The position numbers and the translations under genes are program-made. Shown here piece by piece: positions 1 to 8,709 of a stretch of DNA of 64,000 bases (its first letter is position 1; every line of letters begins with the position of its first letter). The notes below the pieces were generated by a model. It did no database searches. It was not told the origin of the DNA and saw nothing but the letters and a program-made list of their open reading frames with translations. Origin of the DNA: Clostridioides difficile CD160 (GTDB lineage Bacteria; Bacillota; Clostridia; Peptostreptococcales; Peptostreptococcaceae); NCBI RefSeq assembly GCF_000449425.2, contig NZ_AVHW01000089.1, positions 62,001 to 126,000 on the forward strand. Reading direction: 5' to 3'.

Positions 1-500
1 TCATCTGCAAGTATTATAGCAGGTCTTGTAGCTAAAGCTCTTGCTATTGCTACCCTTTGTTGTTGACCACCTGATAATGTATTTGGTAAAACATCGTGTT
101 TATTTTCAAGTCCCAATGATTTTAGAAGTTCTTTTATAAAATGTTCATCCACTTCTCTACCATCTAGACCGATTGGTAATACTACATTTTCCCACACATT
201 AAGAGATGGGATTAGGTTATAGCTTTGAAATATAAATCCTATCTTTCTTCTTCTAAATACAGCAAGTTCTTCTTCTTTTAATGTAAATATATTTTTATTA
301 TCTATATATACATTCCCAGATGTAGGTATATCAAGTCCTCCAATCATATGTAAAAGAGTACTTTTTCCAGAACCTGATTTTCCTATTATTGCAACAAATT
401 CACCTTCATTTATTTCTAAGTTAACATTATCCAAAGCTCTTACTAAGCTTTCTCCTGCTCCATAATGTTTTGATAAGTTTTCAGTGTATAGTATTTTCAT
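1..500 (-). CDS. ABC transporter ATP-binding protein (partial, 3' end outside window)
   Basis: ATPase subunit of a MacB/LolD/BceA-type ABC exporter that would energise a membrane partner encoded beyond the left edge. The visible 166 residues start MKILYTENLSKHYG and hold Walker A GKSGSGKST, the Q-loop glutamine in GFIFQSYNL, the signature LSGGQQQRVAIARAL and Walker B ending ILADE. The reading frame runs off the window before the D- and H-loops. It lies 116 bp after a histidine kinase gene on the same strand, the usual layout of antimicrobial-peptide sensing and export modules. The substrate is not visible. The family call is firm; a role in peptide or antibiotic resistance is inference from context. 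Confidence 0.9.
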   Translation of the reverse strand, partial: MKILYTENLSKHYGAGESLVRALDNVNLEINEGEFVAIIGKSGSGKSTLLHMIGGLDIPTSGNVYIDNKNIFTLKEEELAVFRRRKIGFIFQSYNLIPSLNVWENVVLPIGLDGREVDEHFIKELLKSLGLENKHDVLPNTLSGGQQQRVAIARALATRPAIILAD

Positions 501-616
501 AAAATTTCCCTCTCATTCTAAGTTATATTACCCCATTTTTTATTACTCTTTATTTTTTGGAGCTGTTTATACTTATATAATAAATGTAGAGGCTTACATT
601 TTCCTTTCATTTAATA

Positions 617-1927
617 TTACATAGTTGTAAGAAACAAAGAAAACTTACTTCCTACTCCTACTTTAGAAGAAACCATAATATTTCCACCCTGTTCTTCTAA
701 TATTTTTCTACTTAGATACAATCCTACTCCACTACCTTCTATAGATTCGATTTCCTCAGAGATACCTCTATAAAAACGTTTAAATATATTATTAAATTCA
801 CTCTTTTTAATCCCACTACCATTATCCTCTATTATAATTTTAAAATAATTGGCAGTTTCCTCTACAGATATATTTATTTCCCCATTCATTTGTGTGTATT
901 TTACAGCATTATCTAATACATTAAAAATACTCTCTTCAGTCCATTTTTTATCATGAGGTATAATTCTACCATTGAATTCATTTAAATTTAATGTTATATT
1001 TTTACTCTTAGCTTTTGGAAGCACACTTTTTACAGCATTTAAAATAGTATTTTTTATATCATTATCTTCTTTTTTTATGTTTATCATGCTAATCTCTAGC
1101 CTTGATATGTTAACTAAAGAATTTATTAAGCTTTCTAATTTACTTATAGAATTTTTGTTAGTTACTAAAAACTCTTGAGCTTCGTCTTCCTCTAAGTCTT
1201 CTTCTATAAGCAATGTATTATATAATTTTAATGATGCTAAAGGAGTTTTTAGTTGATGGGAAATATCTGTTACTAATGACTTTACACTTTCTTTTTCTTT
1301 CTCTAATTTAATAAACTTTATCTTTAAACTTCTATTCAACTCATATAGACAGTTATTTATCTTGCTAAATGTACCTTCTTTAAAATACTCATTGTATTCT
1401 ACTAGATAACCAGTATCTTCTAACTCAGTAGAATCCTTCAAGTAATTTTCTTGTGACATCTTATCTACTATAAAATAAATTTTACTCAATCTTTTATTTA
1501 TGTATCTTATAAAATAATATATTATACCTGTAACAACTATAAACATTACTACAAAAACAGAAACTGATTCTTTAAAAAAGGTTTTTAAATATAGTCCAAA
1601 ATTTTTATCATTTGACATTTTATTTTCTAATCCATATCCAAATTTTTTAAATGCTTTTTCTCCAATAGCCACCTTACTATAATCAGAATTGTAAATAGAT
1701 TTTACTATATCTATCTCATCATTTGGATATTTCTCAATCAATATCCCAACAATACTTTGAGTATTTCTTATTTGATATTCATATAATTTATGTAATCTAT
1801 TATATTCAAAGAGTATAAATACAAGCGTTACTATTAGTACAGATAAGATAGAGCACACAATAACTCTTCTCATTATATAATCATCTTTCATACTCAAGCT
1901 ATCTTTGACATTCATACTTTTTAACAT
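617..1927 (-). CDS. Sensor histidine kinase
   Basis: Membrane sensor kinase that would phosphorylate the response regulator encoded just upstream. About 436 residues: TM1 near 20-41, an extracellular segment of roughly 78 residues, TM2 near 121-142, then a HisKA helix with the phospho-acceptor His224 in DISHQLKTPL. The ATPase domain shows the N-box NVLDNAVKY, G1 EDNGSGI and G2 GSGVGLYLS. I chose the ATG at 1927 because AGGAG lies nine bases upstream; a longer frame begins at 1951. The start overlaps the regulator stop by seven bases, so translation is probably coupled. The sizeable extracellular domain argues against a BceS-type intramembrane sensor. The signal is unknown. Confidence 0.9.
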   Translation of the reverse strand: MLKSMNVKDSLSMKDDYIMRRVIVCSILSVLIVTLVFILFEYNRLHKLYEYQIRNTQSIVGILIEKYPNDEIDIVKSIYNSDYSKVAIGEKAFKKFGYGLENKMSNDKNFGLYLKTFFKESVSVFVVMFIVVTGIIYYFIRYINKRLSKIYFIVDKMSQENYLKDSTELEDTGYLVEYNEYFKEGTFSKINNCLYELNRSLKIKFIKLEKEKESVKSLVTDISHQLKTPLASLKLYNTLLIEEDLEEDEAQEFLVTNKNSISKLESLINSLVNISRLEISMINIKKEDNDIKNTILNAVKSVLPKAKSKNITLNLNEFNGRIIPHDKKWTEESIFNVLDNAVKYTQMNGEINISVEETANYFKIIIEDNGSGIKKSEFNNIFKRFYRGISEEIESIEGSGVGLYLSRKILEEQGGNIMVSSKVGVGSKFSLFLTTM

Positions 1928-2628
1928 TTTTTTATACTCCTTTCCCCCCACATGTATCCAACACCCCTTACTGTCTTTATATACTTAGGCTCAGATGGAT
2001 TTTTTTCTACTTTTTGTCTAAGTCTTCTTATATTTACTGCAATCGTATTATCATCTACAAAATTTCCACTATTGTCCCATAAAGATTCTAACAGTTGTTC
2101 TTTAGTTAATGTCTGCATTGAATTTTCCATCAAATATCTTAAGAGTTTAGTTTCCGTTTTGCTTAAAATTATCTCTTCTTCTTTATCATCTGTTTTTATA
2201 ATCAACTTATTTTCTATATAATAAAAAAATAAATCATCACAAACCAATAAAGTATAATTTTTTACTGTATTTACCCTTTTCATAAATGCATTCACTTTTG
2301 ATATTAATACCATTAAACTAAATGGCTTTGTAATATAATCATCTGCACCTAAGTCATATCCTGTAACAATATCCACTTCTTCATCAAGGGCTGTCAACAT
2401 TATTATGTATACATCACTTTTATTTCTAATCTCCTCACAAAAATCAAAACCACTCCCATCAGGAAGACCTATATCGGAAATAATTAAATTTATCTCCTCT
2501 TTTACGAAAATATTTTTTGCTTCCTCTATGCTAAATGCATTAAAAACATTGTATCCTTCTTTTTTTAGTTTAAAACTAATTCCCCTATTTAAAGATTTAT
2601 CATCCTCTAAAAGTAATATATTATTCAT
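1921..2628 (-). CDS. OmpR/PhoB-family response regulator
   Basis: DNA-binding regulator, 235 residues. The receiver domain has the acidic pair in LLEDD, phospho-acceptor Asp52 in SDIGLPDG and Lys101 in TKPF. The C-terminal winged helix ends with the typical RRLRQKVEKNP...VRGVGYMW pattern. Start chosen at the ATG at 2628, preceded by GGAGG at eight bases; an upstream in-frame ATG lacks such a site. It is the first gene of a regulator-kinase-ABC ATPase run. An extended -10 (TGATATAAT) with no good -35, and an inverted repeat centred about 40 bp further up, suggest activation by a regulator, possibly itself. Confidence 0.92.
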   Translation of the reverse strand: MNNILLLEDDKSLNRGISFKLKKEGYNVFNAFSIEEAKNIFVKEEINLIISDIGLPDGSGFDFCEEIRNKSDVYIIMLTALDEEVDIVTGYDLGADDYITKPFSLMVLISKVNAFMKRVNTVKNYTLLVCDDLFFYYIENKLIIKTDDKEEEIILSKTETKLLRYLMENSMQTLTKEQLLESLWDNSGNFVDDNTIAVNIRRLRQKVEKNPSEPKYIKTVRGVGYMWGERSIKKC

Positions 2629-2662
2629 CCTTCTATCCTCCATTATCATACATACTAGCTAA

Positions 2663-2719
2663 ATTATATCATACTAGTAAAAGCATTTTATTTATCAACT
2701 TATAAATATTTCATAAGTT
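2663..2719 (-). promoter_or_regulatory. Putative promoter and inverted-repeat operator of the first two-component system
   Basis: On the minus strand TGATATAAT gives an extended -10 with the hexamer at 2663-2668, but there is no recognisable -35. At 2697-2719 lies an inverted repeat with 7-bp arms AACTTAT / ATAAGTT and a 9-bp AT-rich spacer, centred near -50 relative to the expected start. Such placement suits an activator, but the arms are AT-rich and could be chance. Confidence 0.35.
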
Positions 2720-2760
2720 ATTAATTGGATTTCACTTAATTATAAATATACTTAAACACA

Positions 2761-2804
2761 AAAAAAACAAAGGGCATTAGTATTTATATAACTAATTACC
2801 TTTG
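2761..2804 (-). terminator. Rho-independent terminator after the 5'-nucleotidase gene
   Basis: On the minus strand CAAAGGTAATTAGT pairs with ACTAATGCCCTTTG around a 9-nt loop and is followed by a run of T residues, 58 bp after the stop at 2862. Confidence 0.75.
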
Positions 2805-2861
2805 CTCTTTTATTAGTATCTAAGATTAAATTTTTATTTGCTAACTCTTACTTATTAATTT

Positions 2862-4706
2862 TTATTTTGACTTTTTGCTTTTTAAATCTTTTTGATTAAA
2901 ATTTAATAAGTATAGTAATGTACCAGATGCTATAAATACAATCATACTATTTGAAAAACCTAAGTCTCCTGTTTTAGGAGATTTTTCTTTAGCTTCTCTT
3001 TTATATACTCCTGTATTAGAACTCTCTATAGGTTTTCTTTTATCTATTTTTTTACTTTTCTCACTATCAGAATTTTTTATATCATTATTAGGTATACTAC
3101 CTTCATTATCACTAATATTTTCTTTATTTTCCCCTACTATCAATTCACTCTCTTGACTCTTACTTGCTATCTCTTTTTTAGACTTGATACTAATTCTTCC
3201 ATCTACACTTTGTGATATTTCTTTTTTGTACTCTATATATTCAATTACTATACTCTCTAAATTTCCAAAATCATTTAATACTGGCTCTTTTGAAAAGCAA
3301 CTAAAATCATCCCCACCTGATGCTATATAGTCATTAGTTGCAACTATATACTTTTTATTCAAATCTAATGGCTTTCCATCTTTTAAAATACCAGTTATTT
3401 TTTCTCCTTCTTTTTGCTTTGGGTCAAAATAATATGAGATTCCTCCTACTTGTAAAAAGGCTGAATTCTTTTCTGGATAGAGTTTTACTCCTTGCTCTAA
3501 TACATCTTTAATTTGTGCTCCTGTAAGTTCTTTGGTAACTATTGTATTGTTAAAAGGAAATACATCTACAATATCTCTTCTTGTTATGTTCCCTTTTTCT
3601 ATTGTATCTCTGATATTTCCTCCATTAAATAGAGTAATATCAGCCTTAGTCTTATCAAGTAAAATATCACTTATTAAATTACCTAAATTAGTTTCTTTTG
3701 TCCTTACATTTTCATATGAGCCATCTAGAGTGTTTTTTGTTACACCTATAACTTTATCTAATATTTTTTCTTGATGTTCTTTTATTTCATCAATCTTTTT
3801 ACTTATACTATCATCCAATTCATATTTTAATGCTTCTTCCTTATCTATCAATCTAGCTGATTTATTTTCTATTTTTATATTTTCTATATCACTAGTATTA
3901 AGTGTTAGTTTTACTTCGCCAATATTTTCTAGATATTGTCCTGTACTTACAATCAATGTGTCACCAACTTGCTTGCCATTTTCAAATTTAGTATGACTAT
4001 GCCCATCAATAATTAAATCGATACCTTGTACTTCATTGGCTATATCTATGCTATTTGGCTTACTCAAACTATTAGTACCAATATGGCATATTGCAACTAT
4101 TACATCTGCACCTTTTCTTTTCAACTCACTTACTTGCTCTGTTGCATATTCTATAGGATTTGCAAATTCTAATCCTTCCACATTTTTAAATCCTGTTTTG
4201 CTCTTTGTTTCTTGAGTTGTAAGTCCAAAAAATCCTATTTTTATACCATCTATTTCTTTTATATCGTTACTCTCAAAGACTTTTTCACCATTTTTGAGGA
4301 TATTTGATGATAAAAATTTTAAAGTGTTATCTCCTGAACTAGCAATTTGTGATAATTCAAACAATCTATCTTTTCCATAGTTAAAGTCATGATTTCCAGG
4401 AGTAATGTAGTCATAACCAGCACACTTAATCAATTCAATCGCATTTTTACCCTTGTCCATATTTACTATTGGAAGTCCATGTAAACAATCTCCTGCATCT
4501 ACTAAAATTGAGTTTGGAGTTTCTTTTTTCAATGTAGCTAGGTTACCTATTTGTATTTGTTCATTACCTTCAGAATATCTTCCATGTATGTCATTAGTGT
4601 GAAAAATAGTTATTTCTTCAGATTGCTCTAGCCCACAAGAAATAAAACTCTGACTTGTTGTAATTAGAATTATAATTACCAAAATTAAATATCTTCTAAT
4701 TTTCAA
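2862..4706 (-). CDS. Cell-wall-anchored 5'-nucleotidase / UDP-sugar hydrolase family protein (SPKTG sorting signal)
   Basis: Secreted metallophosphoesterase of the UshA/5'-nucleotidase family, 614 residues, probably releasing phosphate and nucleosides outside the cell. An N-terminal hydrophobic signal is followed by the metal-binding motifs TNDIHGRY, DAGDCLHG, GNHDFNYG and DGHSHTKF. The substrate-binding C-terminal domain shows FNGGNIRDTI and TNDYIASGGDDF. A polar Ser/Lys-rich linker then leads to SPKTG (576-580), a hydrophobic stretch and a lysine-rich tail. That is the (S/P)PxTG signal known for C. difficile sortase B. A cysteine near the signal end (FISC) resembles a lipobox only weakly. 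The gene is monocistronic, with its own terminator. Confidence 0.9.
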   Translation of the reverse strand: MKIRRYLILVIIILITTSQSFISCGLEQSEEITIFHTNDIHGRYSEGNEQIQIGNLATLKKETPNSILVDAGDCLHGLPIVNMDKGKNAIELIKCAGYDYITPGNHDFNYGKDRLFELSQIASSGDNTLKFLSSNILKNGEKVFESNDIKEIDGIKIGFFGLTTQETKSKTGFKNVEGLEFANPIEYATEQVSELKRKGADVIVAICHIGTNSLSKPNSIDIANEVQGIDLIIDGHSHTKFENGKQVGDTLIVSTGQYLENIGEVKLTLNTSDIENIKIENKSARLIDKEEALKYELDDSISKKIDEIKEHQEKILDKVIGVTKNTLDGSYENVRTKETNLGNLISDILLDKTKADITLFNGGNIRDTIEKGNITRRDIVDVFPFNNTIVTKELTGAQIKDVLEQGVKLYPEKNSAFLQVGGISYYFDPKQKEGEKITGILKDGKPLDLNKKYIVATNDYIASGGDDFSCFSKEPVLNDFGNLESIVIEYIEYKKEISQSVDGRISIKSKKEIASKSQESELIVGENKENISDNEGSIPNNDIKNSDSEKSKKIDKRKPIESSNTGVYKREAKEKSPKTGDLGFSNSMIVFIASGTLLYLLNFNQKDLKSKKSK

Positions 4707-4917
4707 TATAAATTATCCTCCTCAAATTAGTTTTAGCTTTAGTATAAAATTTATATTTTATATAAAACTTTTTAGGTAAATATTAAGCATACATAAGATT
4801 AATTAGTATAATTTTTAATATTTATCTATCAATTTAATTTTGTCCATATCCAATTAGTTTTAATCTAATTACATTTCTTCATATCTATATTTTTCTTTTA
4901 TTTTATATAAAATTATT

Positions 4918-5802
4918 TTAGAATCTTTTTAATTGGTCTCTTTTAAAGGTCCATTGGGGTATTGTTAAATCGCCTTCAAAATCTAAACTATACCAAGGGC
5001 TTAAGTTTGCATTTTTACGGTTAATAAGAAGTTGAGTTTGTTGTGCAGGCATGTAGCTTTGAGCTATCATAAATACCTTTTCTCCAGTCTTTTCATTTTC
5101 TGCCATATCCATGATTATACTTGCATGTCCTGGACTTCCACCAACTATAAACACATCTCCTATTTGCATATCTTCAATTTTTACAGGCTTCAATTCTTTT
5201 TCAAGAGATAAAGTTCCTGAATAAGCAAATACTATATCCATAAACTTCCTAAAGCTCTCATATGATGTTGAATATTCAGTCGATTTATACCAACTTGAAC
5301 CACTATCTTTTACTGAAATTCTATATCCTTCTGCCCATTTTGAATACTTAGCCTTAAAACCATCGACAAAGTCAAAACTTATTTCATCATATCTCTTATT
5401 CTGATACAAGTATTCAGCTCTCATAAGCATAATTGCATCTGCACATTGATGTAAATCTCTATTACCAATATCAACATCGAATACACTATCATAAATGCCT
5501 TTTGATTCCTTAGTTTTACCATTATAATACTTGACCTTCTCACCATAATTTTTCAACTTAGTATTTCTAAGGAATGATTCGAAACTACCTTTTTCTACAT
5601 CCACTCTTTTAAAACCTTTTGGTGGCTCATACCTATCTTTCAATATATTTGCATCTTTATGTACTATTATTGCTTGTTCATCTTCTTTAGAGCTTTGAGT
5701 TTTCTTAGAACCTTCAATAGTTTTTTTACTTTCTCCATTACTACATCCAACCAAAGTTAATGTAATTAATGACAAAATAGTTATTTTCTTTAATATTTTC
5801 AT
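4918..5802 (-). CDS. DUF4846 family lipoprotein
   Basis: Exported lipoprotein of 294 residues. The signal peptide MKILKKITILSLITLTLVGC ends in a good lipobox (LVGC) with the lipidated cysteine at residue 20. A short Ser/Lys/Glu-rich linker leads into one globular domain that I recognise as DUF4846-like from the pattern QCADAIMLMRAEYLY...ISFDFVDGFKAKYSKWAEG and a GGSPGHASIIMD segment. The GHA motif has a papain/NlpC flavour, but I cannot assign a catalytic triad. Function is unknown. It stands alone, with 211 bp to the nucleotidase gene and a divergent rnz upstream. Confidence 0.75.
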   Translation of the reverse strand: MKILKKITILSLITLTLVGCSNGESKKTIEGSKKTQSSKEDEQAIIVHKDANILKDRYEPPKGFKRVDVEKGSFESFLRNTKLKNYGEKVKYYNGKTKESKGIYDSVFDVDIGNRDLHQCADAIMLMRAEYLYQNKRYDEISFDFVDGFKAKYSKWAEGYRISVKDSGSSWYKSTEYSTSYESFRKFMDIVFAYSGTLSLEKELKPVKIEDMQIGDVFIVGGSPGHASIIMDMAENEKTGEKVFMIAQSYMPAQQTQLLINRKNANLSPWYSLDFEGDLTIPQWTFKRDQLKRF

Positions 5803-5901
5803 TAATTTATCCTCCTTTAAATGTTTCTAAAAATAAAATTCAATTTCTTCTCATAAAATTTTTATATATTGCAATACAAAAAAACTATTTGACAATATTT
5901 C

Positions 5902-5931
5902 TTGACTCAAATACACATCTATTGCTATATT
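5902..5931 (+). promoter_or_regulatory. Putative rnz promoter
   Basis: TTGACT (5902-5907) and TATATT (5926-5931) with an 18-bp spacer, about 80 bp before the rnz start. The region is AT-rich and alternatives such as TATAAT at 5947-5952 exist, so this is tentative. Confidence 0.35.
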
Positions 5932-6009
5932 TAATGTTAAAATAATTATAATAGGATATTATAATAAAAACAAACAACAGATTTGTGTTAATTTTAGAAA
6001 GGGGAAAAA

Positions 6010-6927
6010 ATGATAGATTTAACTTTACTTGGATGTGGTGGAAATGTCCCTATGCCAAACAGATTTCTATCTTCTGTATTCATAAATTATAAAGGTAGAA
6101 AAATACTAATTGATTGTGGTGAGGGCACTCAGGTATCCATGAAGCTAAAAAAATGTGGCTTTAAAGATATAGACTTGATTTGTATAACCCATTTACATGG
6201 TGACCATATCTTTGGACTTTTAGGACTTCTATCAACTATTGGAAATAGCGGTCGTACAAGTGATTTAACTATAATTGGCCCAGTTGGAATAGTTGATTGT
6301 ATTCGTTCTATGAGAAATTTAGTAGAATATATACCATATACTTTAAAAATTATAGAGAATCCTCAAGGCAGTTTTTCTTTAGATAATGAATTTTTAAGAA
6401 ATGTAGAAATTTCAACAATTGATTTAGAACACTCCATAGAGTGTTTAGGATACAGTTTTAATTTTAGAAGAAATCCTAAATTTGATATAGATAAGGCAAC
6501 TAGAAATGAAGTTCCTAAAATGTTATGGAAAAAGCTACAAGAAGGTCAAAGTGTAGTTTTAGATTCAAAAAAATACACTCCAGATATGGTCTTGGGAGAA
6601 TCAAGAAAGGGAGTTAAAATAAGTCTTACAACTGATACAAGACCTATAGAATCAATACCAGACTTTATAAAAGATAGTGATTTATTCATATGTGAAGCTA
6701 TGTATGGCGATGATTTAGACATATCAAAAGCTGTTAGAAACAAACATATGACTTTTAGAGAAGCTGCAAATCTTGCAAAATTAGGAAATGTTAAGCAACT
6801 TTTACTAACACATTTTAGTCCATCATTAGATATGCCTAGTATGTACTTAGAAAATGCTACTAACGTTTTTCAAAATACTCTTCTCGGAGAAGATAGACTA
6901 AGTTTGCATTTAAATTTTGATGAATAA
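6010..6927 (+). CDS. rnz: Ribonuclease Z
   Basis: Cytoplasmic tRNA 3'-processing endonuclease of the metallo-beta-lactamase fold, 305 residues, the normal length of the short form. Zinc-ligand motif HLHGDH is at 61-66; further conserved blocks are DCGEGTQ, LEHSIECLGYSF, TTDTRP and a late LLTHFSP. The product would cut pre-tRNA after the discriminator base when CCA is not encoded. Start ATG follows AAAGGGG at a normal distance. It is a single gene, divergent from the DUF4846 lipoprotein and convergent with the flavoprotein gene, separated from it by a shared hairpin. Confidence 0.95.
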   Translation: MIDLTLLGCGGNVPMPNRFLSSVFINYKGRKILIDCGEGTQVSMKLKKCGFKDIDLICITHLHGDHIFGLLGLLSTIGNSGRTSDLTIIGPVGIVDCIRSMRNLVEYIPYTLKIIENPQGSFSLDNEFLRNVEISTIDLEHSIECLGYSFNFRRNPKFDIDKATRNEVPKMLWKKLQEGQSVVLDSKKYTPDMVLGESRKGVKISLTTDTRPIESIPDFIKDSDLFICEAMYGDDLDISKAVRNKHMTFREAANLAKLGNVKQLLLTHFSPSLDMPSMYLENATNVFQNTLLGEDRLSLHLNFDE

Positions 6928-6948
6928 TTCTGTTTATCTTTATTGACA

Positions 6949-7003
6949 AAAAATTAGGAATGAATTTTACCTTTATGAAATATTGCAGAGTAAATTCATT
7001 CCT
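6949..7003 (-). terminator. Terminator between the convergent rnz and flavoprotein genes
   Basis: Stem arms at 6956-6970 and 6990-7003 (AGGAATGAATTTTAC / GTAAATTCATTCCT). On the minus strand the stem is followed by AATTTTTTG, so it mainly stops the flavoprotein transcript; the T-run on the plus side is short. Confidence 0.75.
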
Positions 7004-7035
7004 TTAAGTACTTGTTAGTCACAAATTAAATAATA

Positions 7036-8370
7036 TTATTTAGATACATTTCCAGCCACATTTAAAACATCCCATGTTCTTGCAAATGGTGGAGCATAAC
7101 ACAAATCTAACATTCCAAGCTGATTTGTAGTCATTTTCCCAAAAATAGCAGCAGCCAATACATTTGTTCTTTGGACAGCATCCTTAAACCCAGCCACTTG
7201 TCCTCCTAAAATAGCTTTTGTATCTGCATCATAAACAAGCTTTACATATATTTTATTTCTTCCTGGATAATAGTGTGTTTGATTATAATCAGAAATAAAT
7301 TTAGATTTAATATTTATACCTAAATCTTTAGCTTGTCTTTCTGTAATTCCAGTTGAAGCAGCTTCCATATCCATAATTTTTATACAACTTGAAGATAGTG
7401 AACCTTGATAAGAAACTTCTCTCCCTCCTAGGTTTTCTCCTACTATCCTACCTAATTTATTAGCTCCAGTTGCTAAAGGTACATATACATTTTCATTACT
7501 TACTATATTCTTTATGGTTGCACAGTCACCAGCAGAGTATATATCTTTTACAGAAGTTCTTCCGTACTCATCAACTACTATAGCTCCATTTTTTAGCATT
7601 TCTATATTAGTGTTTGACAAAAACTCTGTATTAGGTCTTACACCAGTAGCAATTATTACTACATCCGTATCTATTTCCCCTTTATTTGTTATAACTTTTT
7701 CTACTTTATCTTCTCCATACAGTTCTACAACCATTTCATCCAAGTGCAATTTAACATCATGTCGTCTTATTTCTTCCTCTAACACATCTGTAATTTCCTT
7801 ATCAAATACTTGAGGTAATATTCTATCTTCCAATTGAATTACATGTACATCTTTGCCTAACTTCTTACATGCCTCAACTGCTTCTAATCCTATAAATCCA
7901 GCACCTATTATTGTAACTCTTTTATTTTCTTTATCACTTAAAATCTTTTTTAAATACTCTCCATCGTATAAACTTTTTAACATAGAAACATTCTTCAATT
8001 CTACATTTTTTATAGGAGGCATAATACTTCTTGCCCCAGTTGCTATCATCAATTTATCATAGTAATCTTCATGTATTTCACCTGTTTTTACGTTTTTTAC
8101 TTTTATTTTCTTAGATTCACTATCAACCTCAACAACTTCTCTAAATATATTTAAATCAATCCCAGACTCTCTAAGTTTTTCAGGTGTTCTTGCTAATAAG
8201 TCATTAGCATCATCAAAATATCCACCAACAAAATACGGCAATCCACAAGCACCAAAAGATACTATCTCTGTTTTTTCGTAAACAACAACCTCATATTCAG
8301 GTTTTATTCTTTTTAATTTAGCTGCAGCACTCATCCCAGCTGCAACACCACCAATTATTATTACTCTCAT
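7036..8370 (-). CDS. CoA-disulfide reductase / NADH oxidase family flavoprotein
   Basis: FAD- and NAD(P)H-binding pyridine nucleotide-disulfide oxidoreductase, 444 residues. The N-terminal Rossmann motif is IIIGGVAAGMSAA, the second nucleotide-binding motif is IIGAGFIGLEAVE, and the FAD site is IYSAGDCA. The active-site Cys42 lies in SFGACGLPYF, which fits single-cysteine CoA-disulfide reductases and their NADH oxidase relatives. The C-terminus CYAPPFARTWDVLNVAG is the usual dimer/tyrosine region. There is no rhodanese extension. Whether it reduces CoA disulfide, polysulfide or oxygen cannot be told here. It is divergent from a cystine-type symporter, which suggests thiol-redox work. GGAGAGG precedes the ATG. 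Confidence 0.9.
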   Translation of the reverse strand: MRVIIIGGVAAGMSAAAKLKRIKPEYEVVVYEKTEIVSFGACGLPYFVGGYFDDANDLLARTPEKLRESGIDLNIFREVVEVDSESKKIKVKNVKTGEIHEDYYDKLMIATGARSIMPPIKNVELKNVSMLKSLYDGEYLKKILSDKENKRVTIIGAGFIGLEAVEACKKLGKDVHVIQLEDRILPQVFDKEITDVLEEEIRRHDVKLHLDEMVVELYGEDKVEKVITNKGEIDTDVVIIATGVRPNTEFLSNTNIEMLKNGAIVVDEYGRTSVKDIYSAGDCATIKNIVSNENVYVPLATGANKLGRIVGENLGGREVSYQGSLSSSCIKIMDMEAASTGITERQAKDLGINIKSKFISDYNQTHYYPGRNKIYVKLVYDADTKAILGGQVAGFKDAVQRTNVLAAAIFGKMTTNQLGMLDLCYAPPFARTWDVLNVAGNVSK

Positions 8371-8709
8371 TTTACCTCTCCTTCGATGTCTAATTAATTT
8401 CTTTACTTATTTTGAGCTTTTCATTTGATATATATTCTATGTACACATCTTTATAATAAATCAAAGTTATTTTTTTCACATTATTTTGTTTGAAATCAAA
8501 TTTTATAAAAGCTATTTTATCTTTTCTTACCCCAATTCAAATTCTTTAAACACATATTATACCCTATTTTTCTGTATTTAATCACATTTCTGTAAATTAA
8601 ATTAATTTATTCTATTTTAGTAAATTATGATATAATATTGACATTTTTTTAATATATTGATATTATTTAGACTTAGAAAAATTTATTTTTAGATAAAGGA
8701 GAAAAAATA
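8371..8709. other. Divergent intergenic region between flavoprotein and symporter genes
   Basis: 339 bp without a gene. It holds the symporter promoter at 8638-8666 and two copies of TTTCTGTA (8569-8576 and 8587-8594, 18 bp apart) that could be regulator half-sites or chance. I found no convincing promoter for the flavoprotein gene and no structured leader. Confidence 0.6.
8638..8666 (+). promoter_or_regulatory. SigA-type promoter of the TcyP-like symporter
   Basis: Consensus TTGACA at 8638-8643, a 17-bp spacer and TATTAT at 8661-8666, 44 bp before the TTG start codon. This is among the clearest promoters in the window. Confidence 0.7.

Noticed and set aside
617-2628. Reading the first two-component system as a BceRS-type system
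   Set aside because: The sensor has about 78 extracellular residues between two helices, while BceS-type sensors have almost none.
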